A stretch of DNA of 64,000 bases from Blastocatellia bacterium (GCA_019695185.1 JAIBAN010000010.1:62001-126000), one strand, 5' to 3'; positions 8,702 to 18,139 are shown, counted from the first letter of the stretch. Notes: generated by a model from the sequence alone, not told the origin. A program made the numbers and translations.

Positions 8702-10408
8702 TTACCCCTTTCCCCCTTCACCTTTTTTCTCTTTTTCGGCCCGCCCCAGCATTTCGCGGGCGGTTCGGCGGATGGCATCCGTCGGAATGGTGCCGCCTAT
8801 CATCCGTGCCAACTCCTCCACCCGTTCCACTTTATTCAATGGGGTTACCGAAGTTGCGGTGCGGTTGCCAATCGTGGCTTTCGAAACCACAAAATGGGTC
8901 CCACCCTTGGCTGCAATCTGTGGCAGGTGCGTCACGCATAAAACCTGTTGCCGGTCTCCTAGTCGCTGTAACCGCTGCCCCACTGTTTCGGCAACCCTGC
9001 CACCGATCCCGACGTCAACTTCGTCAAACACCATGGTTCTGGGAAAATCCGTGGGAGCCGTGATGGTTTTCAATGCCAGCATAAACCGGGAGATTTCCCC
9101 GCCCGAAGCAACCTTGGCCAAACTGCGGACTTCCTCTCCGACATTGGCTGAGAGAAAGAACTCCACCGTGTCGATTCCCTTGACCTGGGCCACAGTCTCC
9201 CTGTCATCGGTTGCCACCCGCACCTCCACCGCTGTCCCCTCCATCGCCAGGTACTGTAACTCCCCGGTTAAGGCAGCCTCAAACCTGCGGGCGGCTTCAT
9301 GGCGCTGCCGGCTTAAATGATGGGCTTTCCGTAAATAAACCTCTTGGGCATCAATTACAGCCTGTTCCAGCCGGCGGATATGATCTTCCCCCACATCCAG
9401 TTTCCCCAGTTCTTGGTTAATGGCCTGAAGGGTGGCCTGAACGTCCCGCAGGCTGGGTCCGTATTTTCGTTTGAGACGCTGAAGCTCAGCCAGCCGGTCC
9501 TCCACCTCTTTATGCCGGTCCGGTGAAAAATGAATCCGTTCGGCATAATCGCGCAAAAAGAAAGCAATGTCTTCAATGGCATACCGCACTGAATCCATCC
9601 CTCCTAAGGCTTCCTGGGTGGAGGCGTCAATGGCCATTAATTCATCAAGCTTGCGCGAGACGCCGACCATCCGGGTGACAACCGAGGATTCATCCTCGTA
9701 TAAAACCTGATAGGCACCATTGGCCAGGGATGCCAAACGCTCGGCATTGGCCAGGAGATTGCGCTCCGCCTCCAGTTCAAGATCCTCCTCCGGAGAACCT
9801 AACCGGACTCCCATGATTTCCTGCTTTTGGAACGCAAGCATGTCAATGCGTCTCAATCGGTCTGATTCATGCGCCTGAAACGAAATCAGTTCGCTTCGCA
9901 CTGACTGCCACCGCAGGAAGGCCTCCCCCACCCCTGCCACCAGTTCCTCCAAGCCGCCAAATCGGTCCAGGGCATCGGCCTGCGCCGCCGGCTGCAACAG
10001 GCTTTGCTGGTCACCCTGCCCGTGAATATCCACCAGGAAAGGCCGGAGCAGCTTCAAAAACTGGACGGTTGCCAACTGGTTGTTGACAAAGACCCGCCCA
10101 CGCCCTGGCGCGGTCACCTCCCGTCGGATCAAGATTTCTTCCGGGTCCACGTCCACCCCGTGGGAGGCTCCCAGTTCAACCACCTCCGTTCGATTGGGCA
10201 AGGAAAAAAGGGCTTCGACATATGATTTGGTTTCCCCGCTCCGGATCATTTCCGGAGAAAAGCGTCCTCCCAAAACCAACCCCAAAGCATCAACCACAAT
10301 GGATTTTCCTGACCCGGTTTCTCCGGTCAAGACATTCAACCCCGGCCCGAATTCAATTCCCAATTGATCCACCAACGCAAAATTGACGATGTGCAGGCAT
10401 TTGAGCAT
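8702..10408 (-). CDS. recN: DNA repair protein RecN
   Basis: 568 residues from ATG 10408; the frame extends to 10477 but the family begins MLKCLHIVNFALVDQL. SMC-like ATPase: Walker A GETGSGKS (29-36), a long coiled-coil middle, ABC signature LAKVASGGEISRFMLAL and Walker B TMVFDEVDVGIGG. RecN holds broken ends together early in double-strand break repair. The upstream ABC ATPase gene ends 52 bases before, so the two may share a transcript although their functions are unrelated. Confidence 0.95.
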   Translation of the reverse strand: MLKCLHIVNFALVDQLGIEFGPGLNVLTGETGSGKSIVVDALGLVLGGRFSPEMIRSGETKSYVEALFSLPNRTEVVELGASHGVDVDPEEILIRREVTAPGRGRVFVNNQLATVQFLKLLRPFLVDIHGQGDQQSLLQPAAQADALDRFGGLEELVAGVGEAFLRWQSVRSELISFQAHESDRLRRIDMLAFQKQEIMGVRLGSPEEDLELEAERNLLANAERLASLANGAYQVLYEDESSVVTRMVGVSRKLDELMAIDASTQEALGGMDSVRYAIEDIAFFLRDYAERIHFSPDRHKEVEDRLAELQRLKRKYGPSLRDVQATLQAINQELGKLDVGEDHIRRLEQAVIDAQEVYLRKAHHLSRQRHEAARRFEAALTGELQYLAMEGTAVEVRVATDDRETVAQVKGIDTVEFFLSANVGEEVRSLAKVASGGEISRFMLALKTITAPTDFPRTMVFDEVDVGIGGRVAETVGQRLQRLGDRQQVLCVTHLPQIAAKGGTHFVVSKATIGNRTATSVTPLNKVERVEELARMIGGTIPTDAIRRTAREMLGRAEKEKKGEGGKG

Positions 10409-10460
10409 ACATTCAAAAGAGGGAAAGTCGGCACCGGTCCCGGTGTCGAACGGTTTGGCA

Positions 10461-11525
10461 TCACCCAACCCAGGCAAGTCGGGACTGAGGAACTTCGATC
10501 ACACAAGGAGCCGCAACGGCTGGAACGGCAGTATTTCCCGGCAGCGATACCGTTACGGGGCCGGCGCAGGTTTCGACCCGGCACCACCACAGCGCCCCGC
10601 CAAAGCGGGTCGCCAGCAACGTCCCTGAAATCCGCAACCCTGCGTCAATCCGGCTACTCCCGGTTGCCTCTGATCCGGACTGAACCGCTGCGGCATTGGC
10701 CCGAAAAAATACATATTCCGGCTGGGAAAGCGGAACCTGTATGCCTTTCCATGCCTGAGCCCCCAGTTTTCCAACCGGCAGCAGGTTGCCGTCCTGCCAA
10801 AAAGTGGCAGCATTGGCGGTTGCGGGAGAAAAATAAATCTCCTGCGGGGTACCGATTTGTTCAACCTGCCCCTCCAGCATGACAGCCACCCGGCCACACA
10901 AGGAAAAAGCCTCCTCCCGGTCATGGGTCACCAGAATGGTTGTGACCCCCAGGGTTTGGACAATTTCCCGCACCTGTTCACGAGTCTCATCCCGCAACCG
11001 CTCATCGAGATTGCTAAAAGGCTCATCCAAAAGCAGCACCTGGGGGCGCTGGGCCAGGGCGCGGGCCACGGCCACCCGCTGTTGCTGTCCCCCGGATAGC
11101 TCAAAAACGAACCGCTCTGCCTGTTCCTCCATCCGCACCAGCTTCAGCATTTCCCTGACCCTCTCGCCCAGCCCGGCCCCCTTTTCCTTTCGCATCCGAC
11201 CACCGAACGCCACATTCTCAAAAACATTCAAGTGGGGGAACAGTGCATAATTCTGAAACACCACTCCCACACTGCGGTGCTCAGGGGGAAAACCGGTGAC
11301 ATCCTGGCCACCGATGACAACCGCTCCGGCGGAGGGGGTTTCAATCCCTGCCAGAATCCGCAAGGCAGTGGTTTTGCCACATCCCGACGGCCCAACGATT
11401 CCCAGAAATTCCCCTGGCCGCACCTGTAAATCCAAATCACGCAAAATAGGTCGTCCATCTCGTCTGAATTGGATTTGTTTTAATTCAACCCAGCTTTCCC
11501 CCACAGCGTTCCCTCCGGTTGTCAC
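10461..11525 (-). CDS. ABC transporter ATP-binding protein, FbpC/PotA type, orphan
   Basis: 354 residues from GTG 11525; an alternative GTG at 11504 has GGAGGG seven bases upstream and may be the real start. The nucleotide-binding domain has Walker A GPSGCGKTT, Q-loop VFQNYALFPHLNV, signature LSGGQQQRVAVARAL and Walker B VLLLDEPFSNLD, followed by a C-terminal TOBE-like region. This is the importer class that powers iron(III), molybdate, sulphate or polyamine uptake. No permease or binding-protein gene is adjacent, so the substrate cannot be given. It lies between a beta-propeller gene and recN on the same strand. Confidence 0.88.
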   Translation of the reverse strand: MTTGGNAVGESWVELKQIQFRRDGRPILRDLDLQVRPGEFLGIVGPSGCGKTTALRILAGIETPSAGAVVIGGQDVTGFPPEHRSVGVVFQNYALFPHLNVFENVAFGGRMRKEKGAGLGERVREMLKLVRMEEQAERFVFELSGGQQQRVAVARALAQRPQVLLLDEPFSNLDERLRDETREQVREIVQTLGVTTILVTHDREEAFSLCGRVAVMLEGQVEQIGTPQEIYFSPATANAATFWQDGNLLPVGKLGAQAWKGIQVPLSQPEYVFFRANAAAVQSGSEATGSSRIDAGLRISGTLLATRFGGALWWCRVETCAGPVTVSLPGNTAVPAVAAPCVIEVPQSRLAWVG

Positions 11526-11547
11526 GGCTCCCGCTTGAGTTCGTTCC

Positions 11548-13779
11548 TTAACGGCTCGAACCGCCGATTCGGACCACGGTTTTCAGATTCCCGCCATTGG
11601 CGCACGTGTCAAATGCCCGGACCGCCACATAGTGAACGGTGGCCGGCCCCACCTGCTCCCGGACCCGAAAGCGCTCACGACGTTCATCAAGCACCCCGTC
11701 CGTTGGCAACAACTGCTTCCATTCTTTGGCGTCCAGGCTATATTCCACTCGTTTTAACCCGGAAGTCACATCCTCCACGGTCACCTCAAACTGGAGCTCG
11801 TTATTGGAAAGAACCGGGCCCTGGGAAAACGACAGAACCGGTGGCGTATTGTCAATTTCAATGGGGTCGCTGACCCGATAACCGGTGGCGGCACGACTCT
11901 CCACGTTGGAAGGAAGGTCACTCGCTTCAACTTTGAATTCATACAGTCCATCGGCCAGAGCCTCGGATGGAATGCAGTAATAGGGATTGCGTACATCTTC
12001 AGCCAGCAGGTGCCAAACGGATTCACCAAACGGACGGAACCAAAGCCGGTACCACAATTGATCGCCATTGCGGTCTTCCGCTTGCCATTGAAGTGAACGG
12101 GCTCCTTTTTGAAAGACTCTCCGGGGAGGACCTCCCGTCGTGAGACCGAATTGGGTTGGGTCCAGGCCGGCATTGATGATGCCGGAATCAATCTGGGGTT
12201 GGGGGTTTTCCTGAAGAGCAATCCCTGGGGCCACCACCGACAGGGAAACCACCGTCGGAGCAAAATTCTGGGGCAGGTATGCCACCCGAACCAACCGCAC
12301 CGAAGCATCCTTGCGCAAGGTCACCTTCCATTGAAAATACCGGGCCACCGGGCTTTTTACCACTCCGGCCTCAATTCCACTGCCTACCGGCACCCAGTCG
12401 TTCCAGGTGGCATCGGCTGCCTCGGTATTCCCGCTCCGGGTGAAGAAAGAAACATCCCCTGTCCCTTTCCAGCTTACCTTTCCCCACTGCGCGGCAAATT
12501 TGGCATCCAGGACCGGAGACGTAAAACTCCCTTCGGTCCCGGTCAATTCGGTCAAACGGAAAAGCTTACCCAGATTACTGGTTGTAATCAGCCAGCCGTT
12601 TCCTTTGACAGGGTGCAAGGCTGTCACGTGATCCTCGCCCGTCTGCTGGATGAGATTGGAATGACCTTCCGCATCAATCCGAAAAATTTTTCCTCGGGTT
12701 CCGGTTCCCAGGAATATCTGCCCATCCGCCGTCGGAGCCAAATCAAATCCTGCAACATCAGGTGAGCTCCAGACAATGTCCTGATTTCCATTGGAGGCAA
12801 GCCGATAAAGGGCGGTTTGATTTCCGCCACTGTCACTTTTGGCTGTCGAACCGGTGGTTCCCCCAGCATCAGTGGTGGCCCCGTCTTCGGGAGCAATCGA
12901 AATACTGACGCTCACTTGCGGATTGGACGTGACGGCTGGCGGACTCGCTGCCACCGCCCCTCCTGCCACCGCCCGCTCCGTCAACCCCAAGGCATAAACG
13001 GAATCACCCGCCACAGCCAGTTTATGGATTTCTTTGAGGGGCGAGTCGAAAACCACGGTTGCCTTTCCTTTTCCCTCCACTCGCATGACCAGGGCTCCCG
13101 GATCCGTTCCCAGCCAGACCTTTCCATCCGGACCATTCACCAGGGCAGTCAAATTCGTTTCATTTGAATCCAGCCAGATTTCACCTTTGCCGGTTTTATC
13201 CACCCGATACAAAATCCCCTGGCTGCCGGTTCCCACGTACCAGGTGCCATCTGGCCCCCGTCCCAGAGTCCAGATGTATTTGTCCGGCGGATCAAAAAAA
13301 ACTGTGGGCTGACTGTTGGGGCGAACCCGATACACCTTGCCGTCCGGTGAGGTGGCGGCTAAAACCTCGCCGTCATCTCCGGTGGTCACGGCAGTTACGT
13401 CCAACTCCTCAAAATCAGCCAGCAAGGTGCCCTTTCCGGCTGAATCCACCTCATACAGCCGTCCGTCATGGCCGGTCCCCAGAAACAGATTTCCTTTTGC
13501 ATCCAACACACTGGACCAGATAAATGGTTGTCCGGTATCAAAGACCGGCTCCACCCTGGGAGCCACTCGCAGGGTTCCATCCTCAGCAATCGAGATTCCC
13601 TGGGTGTCCCCCCGAACGTAGTCGGCTTGCCGAATGGTCTCCCAAAAAAGCGTGCCGCCAGCATTTGCCCGTCCCCACTGATTGGAGGAGCCATTCGCTC
13701 CTAGTAAAAAAAAGCTGCCTAAAACTAAAAAAAAGGCGACTGGTCGCCGCCAAGCACCAAACTGAAACCTGTTTCCCAT
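11548..13779 (-). CDS. Secreted beta-propeller protein
   Basis: 743 residues from ATG 13779, where a signal peptide follows directly (RRPVAFFLVLGSFFLLGANG); the frame extends upstream into the neighbouring gene without support. Residues 60-420 contain repeated blades of the type GPDGTWYVGTGSQGILYRVD and DGQIFLGTGTRGKIFRID, as in WD40/NHL-like propellers. A low-complexity Ala/Ser/Thr segment interrupts it near residue 270. The C-terminal third resembles Ig/FnIII-type sheets (DRNGDQLWYRLWFRP, VEYSLDAKEWKQL). It probably acts outside the cytoplasm as a binding scaffold. No catalytic motif is visible. The gene follows a response regulator. Confidence 0.75.
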   Translation of the reverse strand: MGNRFQFGAWRRPVAFFLVLGSFFLLGANGSSNQWGRANAGGTLFWETIRQADYVRGDTQGISIAEDGTLRVAPRVEPVFDTGQPFIWSSVLDAKGNLFLGTGHDGRLYEVDSAGKGTLLADFEELDVTAVTTGDDGEVLAATSPDGKVYRVRPNSQPTVFFDPPDKYIWTLGRGPDGTWYVGTGSQGILYRVDKTGKGEIWLDSNETNLTALVNGPDGKVWLGTDPGALVMRVEGKGKATVVFDSPLKEIHKLAVAGDSVYALGLTERAVAGGAVAASPPAVTSNPQVSVSISIAPEDGATTDAGGTTGSTAKSDSGGNQTALYRLASNGNQDIVWSSPDVAGFDLAPTADGQIFLGTGTRGKIFRIDAEGHSNLIQQTGEDHVTALHPVKGNGWLITTSNLGKLFRLTELTGTEGSFTSPVLDAKFAAQWGKVSWKGTGDVSFFTRSGNTEAADATWNDWVPVGSGIEAGVVKSPVARYFQWKVTLRKDASVRLVRVAYLPQNFAPTVVSLSVVAPGIALQENPQPQIDSGIINAGLDPTQFGLTTGGPPRRVFQKGARSLQWQAEDRNGDQLWYRLWFRPFGESVWHLLAEDVRNPYYCIPSEALADGLYEFKVEASDLPSNVESRAATGYRVSDPIEIDNTPPVLSFSQGPVLSNNELQFEVTVEDVTSGLKRVEYSLDAKEWKQLLPTDGVLDERRERFRVREQVGPATVHYVAVRAFDTCANGGNLKTVVRIGGSSR

Positions 13780-13972
13780 AGATGTTTTGTTTTTCCTCAA
13801 AACGATGGAGTGTGTTGTGGTAAAGAAACTGCCCTCCTCTTCGGCACCCTTGCCGAAGTTCATGCATGCGCTGGCTTGTATACCATTCTCTGATAAAGTT
13901 TGTCTGTACCGAAGCTGGTAAAAGTTTGGTAAACCGACAGTCGTGTTTGCAGTCAGCCGGTACTGCCAACCG
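13780..13972. other. Non-coding gap with an eight-pair hairpin
   Basis: The gap between the response regulator and propeller genes holds a perfect stem CTTCGGCA / TGCCGAAG at 13839-13858 with a four-base loop. On the gene strand it is followed by GAGGAGGGC rather than a T-run, so it is more likely a leader structure than a terminator. Confidence 0.45.
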
Positions 13973-15436
13973 CTAGGAGTCATCCCCGTCGGCCGACTCC
14001 GACGTGCCCGCTTCTTCCAAATCATCCTCTGTTTCGAACCGCAACCCCAATCTTTTGGCTTTCCGGTACAACGACCAGCGGCCAATTCCCAGCATTTCCG
14101 CCGCCCGCACCTTATTTCCACCGGCAAAAGCCAACGTTTCGCGGATATGCTCACGCTCAACCTCATCCAGGGTTTTTGGCAGGATACAAACCCAGGAAGC
14201 AACCTGCCCGGTTTCCGGGGGGTCGGCTTCCGGAGTGGTCGGTTCAGTCAGGTCATCAAAAAGACTGAACTGCACAAAATCATCAACGATCAGTTCCCCT
14301 GAAACATTGAGAGTGACCGCTCGTTCCACGGCATGTTCCAGTTCCCTGACATTTCCCGGCCAGCTTTGCCCGGTCAACCAATCCAGTGTCCCTGGAGCCA
14401 GTCGGAGAGCCTTTTTCTGTCGGACCGAAAATTTCTGGATAAAATACTCCACCAGGAGCGGGATATCCTCACGCCGCTCCCGCAGGGCAGGCAGGCGCAA
14501 ATTAATGACCGACAGCCGATACAGCAGGTCACGCCGAAAATCGCTGGACTGGAGCAATTCCCTGAGCGAGCGATTGGTCGCTGCCACCAATCGGATATCA
14601 ACTCGCCGCTCCTCGTTTGCCCCAATTGGCCGCACCCGGTGCTCCTGCAATACCCGCAGCAGCTTGACCTGGAAGTTCATTGAGGTCTCGGAAATCTCAT
14701 CCAGAAAAATGGTCCCTCCCGAAGCTGATTCAAACAAACCCTGCCGGGACTGGTGCGCCCCGGTAAAAGAACCTCGGGCATGTCCGAACAATTCGCTTTC
14801 GAGCAATGTCTCGGAAAAAGCCCCGCAGTTGACTGCTACGAACGGACGATGGGACCGGGTCGAATTGGTATGGATGGCACGAGCCACCAGTTCCTTTCCG
14901 GTTCCTGATTCCCCGCTGATAAAAATGGTGGAATCCGTTCGGGAAACCCGGGCCACCGCTTTATACAGGTTCACCATGGCCGGACTGCTTCCAATAATCC
15001 GAAGCGGGCCAATCACCTCATCCGTCACCTCCAACCCTGTTCCGTCCGGGGATACAGGCTTGGCAAGTGCCTGCCGCACGACTTCCAGTAGTTTGGCGGC
15101 ATCAAACGGCTTGGCGACATAATCAAAAACATCTTGCCGAATGGCTTCAGCCACCGTCTCCATGGATCCAAAAGCGGTTACAAAGATCACTGGAACGACT
15201 TGGGAAACTTCCCGAACTGCGTTCAGGACCTCCAATCCGGTCCCGTCTCCCAACATCATGTCCGTCACAATCAAATCAAAAAAGCCATTTCCTTTTTCTC
15301 CGGCCAGAAATCCTTTGGCTTGGTCCAATGAGGCAGCCACCCATATTTGATGTCCTTCATACCGCATCAACTCTGTCAACACGGAACGAAACTCGGCATC
15401 ATCGTCTACAATCAAAACCCGGCTTCCCCTTCCCAT
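13973..15436 (-). CDS. NtrC-family response regulator (receiver, AAA+, Fis HTH)
   Basis: 487 residues; ATG 15436 has GGGAGG four bases upstream. The receiver domain (1-120) has the acidic pocket DDD (11-13) and phosphoacceptor D59 in VTDMMLG. The AAA+ domain has Walker A GESGTGKE, the sigma-54 contact loop in the variant form GSFTGA, and Walker B GGTIFLDEIS. A Fis-type helix-turn-helix (NKVRAAEMLGIGRWSLYRKAKRL) precedes an acidic tail. It should activate sigma-54 promoters when phosphorylated. No histidine kinase gene is adjacent, so it is an orphan regulator here. The downstream propeller gene is a possible target only by position. Confidence 0.92.
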   Translation of the reverse strand: MGRGSRVLIVDDDAEFRSVLTELMRYEGHQIWVAASLDQAKGFLAGEKGNGFFDLIVTDMMLGDGTGLEVLNAVREVSQVVPVIFVTAFGSMETVAEAIRQDVFDYVAKPFDAAKLLEVVRQALAKPVSPDGTGLEVTDEVIGPLRIIGSSPAMVNLYKAVARVSRTDSTIFISGESGTGKELVARAIHTNSTRSHRPFVAVNCGAFSETLLESELFGHARGSFTGAHQSRQGLFESASGGTIFLDEISETSMNFQVKLLRVLQEHRVRPIGANEERRVDIRLVAATNRSLRELLQSSDFRRDLLYRLSVINLRLPALRERREDIPLLVEYFIQKFSVRQKKALRLAPGTLDWLTGQSWPGNVRELEHAVERAVTLNVSGELIVDDFVQFSLFDDLTEPTTPEADPPETGQVASWVCILPKTLDEVEREHIRETLAFAGGNKVRAAEMLGIGRWSLYRKAKRLGLRFETEDDLEEAGTSESADGDDS

Positions 15437-15689
15437 AAAACCTCCCGTGTCAAATCGTTTCGGCTGTCACACAAGTTCTGTCACCGAGCCGGACTGTCAC
15501 TCTGGCATTCCTGCAAAGCTGCGTCAATCTTTCAAAAAGCCTCTCTTCTTTGCAAGAATAAATTAAATGTCTTATCACTTTTTTGACTGCAAAATAAATA
15601 TGCTAAAGCAAAATTTTTTATCACTCTTGCTTTTTCCCGGCTCGAATGGCAAGAAACCGGGACGAATCCACTTTCTCTCATTGGCTCTT

Positions 15690-16304
15690 ATGATTACACA
15701 TCTGACGGGAATCCTGCGGGAAAAATCACCGGCATCAGCTACAGTTGACCTCCATGGGCTCACCTTTGAACTTCAAATCCCGTTCTCCACGTTCACGACC
15801 CTTGGGGACCCTCCTACGACAACCGCCCTTTTTACACATTTGCAATTCAGGGAAGACGGATTAACCCTTTTTGGCTTTGCCACCAAACTGGAAAAACAAA
15901 TCTTTCTCAAACTGATCGGAGTCTCTGGAATCGGCCCTAAACTTGGCATCGCCATCCTTTCCGCGCTTCCCCCAGTCGAATTAATAACCGCAGTTCGAGC
16001 TGGAAATGCCAAGCTACTCTCCTCAACCCCTGGAATTGGCAAGAAAACAGCCGACCGAATCATCCTCGAACTCCAGGAGCCGTTCCTTAAGCTCGCACTT
16101 TTGCCAGCCCAAGAACTGGTTCAGCCAAACGACCCGAGCCCTCCCAATCAGCATCAACTGTCCAGTGATTTGATTTCAGCTCTCACTAATCTGGGATGGC
16201 AGACTGCAGCCGTGGAAAAAGTGATCACCCAAACCCTCACAGAAAGCCCCGAAGCCTCCTTCGAGAAGCTGTTTAAAGATGCCTTAAAAAAGCTTTACAA
16301 ATAA
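15690..16304 (+). CDS. ruvA: Holliday junction branch migration protein RuvA
   Basis: 204 residues from ATG 15690, matching the family start MI..LTG; the open frame begins earlier at 15567 but that part is unrelated. Domain I is the OB-fold (LTGILREKSP...LFTHLQFREDGLTLFGF), domain II holds two helix-hairpin-helix motifs (LIGVSGIGPKLGIAILS and LSSTPGIGKKTADRIILEL), and domain III (LISALTNLGWQTAAVEKVI) contacts RuvB. RuvA tetramers bind four-way junctions. ruvB and ruvC are not next to it. Confidence 0.94.
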   Translation: MITHLTGILREKSPASATVDLHGLTFELQIPFSTFTTLGDPPTTTALFTHLQFREDGLTLFGFATKLEKQIFLKLIGVSGIGPKLGIAILSALPPVELITAVRAGNAKLLSSTPGIGKKTADRIILELQEPFLKLALLPAQELVQPNDPSPPNQHQLSSDLISALTNLGWQTAAVEKVITQTLTESPEASFEKLFKDALKKLYK

Positions 16305-16354
16305 CCAAGTATCTTGTGTTATTTAATAAAATATCGAAAAAATTTATTTTTCCT

Positions 16355-16384
16355 AAAAATATTTGATATTTTTACAATACTACC
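16355..16384 (+). promoter_or_regulatory. A+T-rich promoter, probably leaderless, with a small inverted repeat
   Basis: TACAAT at 16373-16378 is a good -10 box whose expected start site falls at about 16385, the A of the ATG. AAAAATAT (16355-16362) and ATATTTTT (16366-16373) form a perfect inverted repeat with a three-base centre overlapping the -10 box and may be an operator. No Shine-Dalgarno sequence precedes the ATG. No clear -35 box is seen. Confidence 0.45.
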
Positions 16385-17167
16385 ATGAGTCCAGTTTATC
16401 TCCTCATTCTTACAGGCCAAGGTGACTGGAAGGTCCTGGGCATCGGAATTGTGCTCCTGGGCCTTTTCATGCGGTGGAAAACAGGTCCTGTGGTCTTAAT
16501 CGCAGGAATCACGACTGGTCTCCTGGCGGGGTTCCCTTTAGTTGGCACCGCACTGTCCCCAGGCATTATTCCGATTTTAGGGAAAGCCTTTTTGGACAAC
16601 CGAATTATCACACTCTACCTTCTAACGTTGCCGGTGGTAGGGCTGGCCGAACGATTTGGCCTCCACCAACAAGCTGCCGGATTTATTGGAAAACTGCGGA
16701 ACGCCACTTTCACCCGTCTTTTGCTGGTGTTTCAGGCATTGCGGATTTTACTTGGCCTTCTCGGAATCCGGCTGTATGGACATACTGTCTTCAGCCGTCC
16801 CGTGGTTTACCCAATGGCACTCACCCTAACGCCCCATAAAACACCTCCTATCCTTGAAAAAGTAAAAGCGGCTGTCAGTGCCTGTGAAAATTATGGCAAT
16901 TTTTTTGGCCAAAATCTTTTTCCCGCCTCGGCTGGATGCCTCCTGGTTTTTCAAACCCTCAAAAACGGAGGGCTTCCCGTCACCCTTCAATCACTTTCCT
17001 TTTATGCCCTTCCGATTGTGGTCACTTCTTTTTGCCTGGCCGGAATTCAATATTGGAGGCTGGAACATCACCTGCAAACCCCGTCAGCTCGGTCCTTGCC
17101 TGAATCGGAACCGGTCTCAACGGCACCACCTTCTGAAACAACCTCAACCACGGCCCCGCCGGAATAA
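16385..17167 (+). CDS. DUF969 family membrane protein, putative 5-oxoproline transporter subunit
   Basis: 260 residues, strongly hydrophobic with about six membrane segments (first around 16-32 VLGIGIVLLGLFMRW, then VVLIAGITTGLLAGFPLVG). GKAFLDNRIITLYLLTLPVVGLAERFGL and LRNATFTRLLLVFQALRILLGLLGI are typical of DUF969. A Ser/Thr/Pro/Glu-rich tail ends the protein. DUF969 and DUF979 proteins occur as a pair, often beside 5-oxoprolinase (pxpABC) or pyrrolidone-carboxylate peptidase genes, and are annotated as 5-oxoproline transporter subunits. None of those partners is in this window, so the substrate is a family-level inference. Confidence 0.85.
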   Translation: MSPVYLLILTGQGDWKVLGIGIVLLGLFMRWKTGPVVLIAGITTGLLAGFPLVGTALSPGIIPILGKAFLDNRIITLYLLTLPVVGLAERFGLHQQAAGFIGKLRNATFTRLLLVFQALRILLGLLGIRLYGHTVFSRPVVYPMALTLTPHKTPPILEKVKAAVSACENYGNFFGQNLFPASAGCLLVFQTLKNGGLPVTLQSLSFYALPIVVTSFCLAGIQYWRLEHHLQTPSARSLPESEPVSTAPPSETTSTTAPPE

Positions 17168-17173
17168 TGCACC

Positions 17174-18139
17174 ATGTTTTTTAATTTCTGGTTCAGTCTT
17201 ACGTTCGTTTTCCGTGCAATTGGCATTCTGCTGTTTTTTTATGCTTGGTTTACCTGGAAAGACCGGACCCACCGAAAACCCAGACTGACGGCTTGCTACT
17301 GGCTCCTGCTTGGAATTATTTTTGTCCTGCCGGACAAGCTTTCCCAGACAGGATACACACTGGTTGGATGTTTGGTTATCGGACTGGTCATATTGGAAGC
17401 ACTGAATGGAGTTCAAACCGGTGATTATCCCGAATCACCTCATCCTGCTCCTCCCCCCGGCTCCCCAACCCGCCCAGGAATGGCCATGTTTATCCCGATT
17501 GGGTTAATCCCTGCGTTTGCCTTTGCCGGAGCTTATTTGAGCCGCCAAACCAAACTCGATCAAACAATTGGGACGGTGCTGGGTCTTGCGCTGGGAGCCG
17601 CCGCCGCCAGCCTGTTCCTCCTGAGGTTGACCCGCTGCCAAGCTACTGACTTGATTCAATCCGGCCGCAAAATCACCGAGGAAATTGGAACTGTCAATAT
17701 TCTGCCGCAACTCCTGGCCTCGTTGGGAGCTGTTTTTACCACGGTCGGAGTCGGATCTGTTTTGGCTTCCTATGCTCAACGAGTGATCCCCTCCCATTCA
17801 CTGATAGCTTCCTTGCTGATCTACTTCCTAGCCATGACCCTATTCACTGCCTTGATGGGAAATTCATTTGCCGCATTTGCCGTGATTACCGGTGGCATCG
17901 GCATTCCACTGGTGATTGTTCCCTTCGGCCTCAATCCCGCCTTGGTTGGGATTTTGGGATTGACCGCAGGCAGTTGTGGGACCTTGTTGACCCCGATGGC
18001 CGCCAATTTCAACCTCCTGCCCGCCACATTGCTTGAGATGAACGATCAATACAGCACCATTCGTTTTCAATGGAAGCTCGCCGTGGCTCTTTGGCTGGCC
18101 CACCCTTTGGTCTTTGCAGTGTGGTATTGGACCAGGTAA
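17174..18139 (+). CDS. DUF979 family membrane protein, putative 5-oxoproline transporter subunit
   Basis: 321 residues beginning six bases after the DUF969 stop, so the pair is one transcription unit. About nine hydrophobic segments; diagnostic stretches are CYWLLLGIIFVLPDKL near the N-terminus, LASLGAVFTTVGVGSVLASY, and GNSFAAFAVITGGIGIPLV followed by LTAGSCGTLLTPMAANFN. It likely forms the membrane complex with DUF969. The ATG at 17174 is supported by family alignment to the first membrane segment. The gene is followed by a 239-base gap with a separate promoter. Confidence 0.86.
   Translation: MFFNFWFSLTFVFRAIGILLFFYAWFTWKDRTHRKPRLTACYWLLLGIIFVLPDKLSQTGYTLVGCLVIGLVILEALNGVQTGDYPESPHPAPPPGSPTRPGMAMFIPIGLIPAFAFAGAYLSRQTKLDQTIGTVLGLALGAAAASLFLLRLTRCQATDLIQSGRKITEEIGTVNILPQLLASLGAVFTTVGVGSVLASYAQRVIPSHSLIASLLIYFLAMTLFTALMGNSFAAFAVITGGIGIPLVIVPFGLNPALVGILGLTAGSCGTLLTPMAANFNLLPATLLEMNDQYSTIRFQWKLAVALWLAHPLVFAVWYWTR

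Noticed and set aside
11548..14202. Long open frame extending the propeller gene over the regulator gene
   Set aside because: Residues before 13779 show no family support and overlap a well-supported gene; a signal peptide begins at 13779.
14004..15122. 372-codon plus-strand open frame opposite the response regulator
   Set aside because: Ser/Arg-rich antisense translation with no domain; the minus strand encodes a full NtrC-type protein.
15481..15500. Possible sigma-54 promoter (TGGCATTCCTGCA) before ruvA
   Set aside because: The GG-to-GC spacing is 7 rather than 10 bases, so it does not fit the -24/-12 rule.
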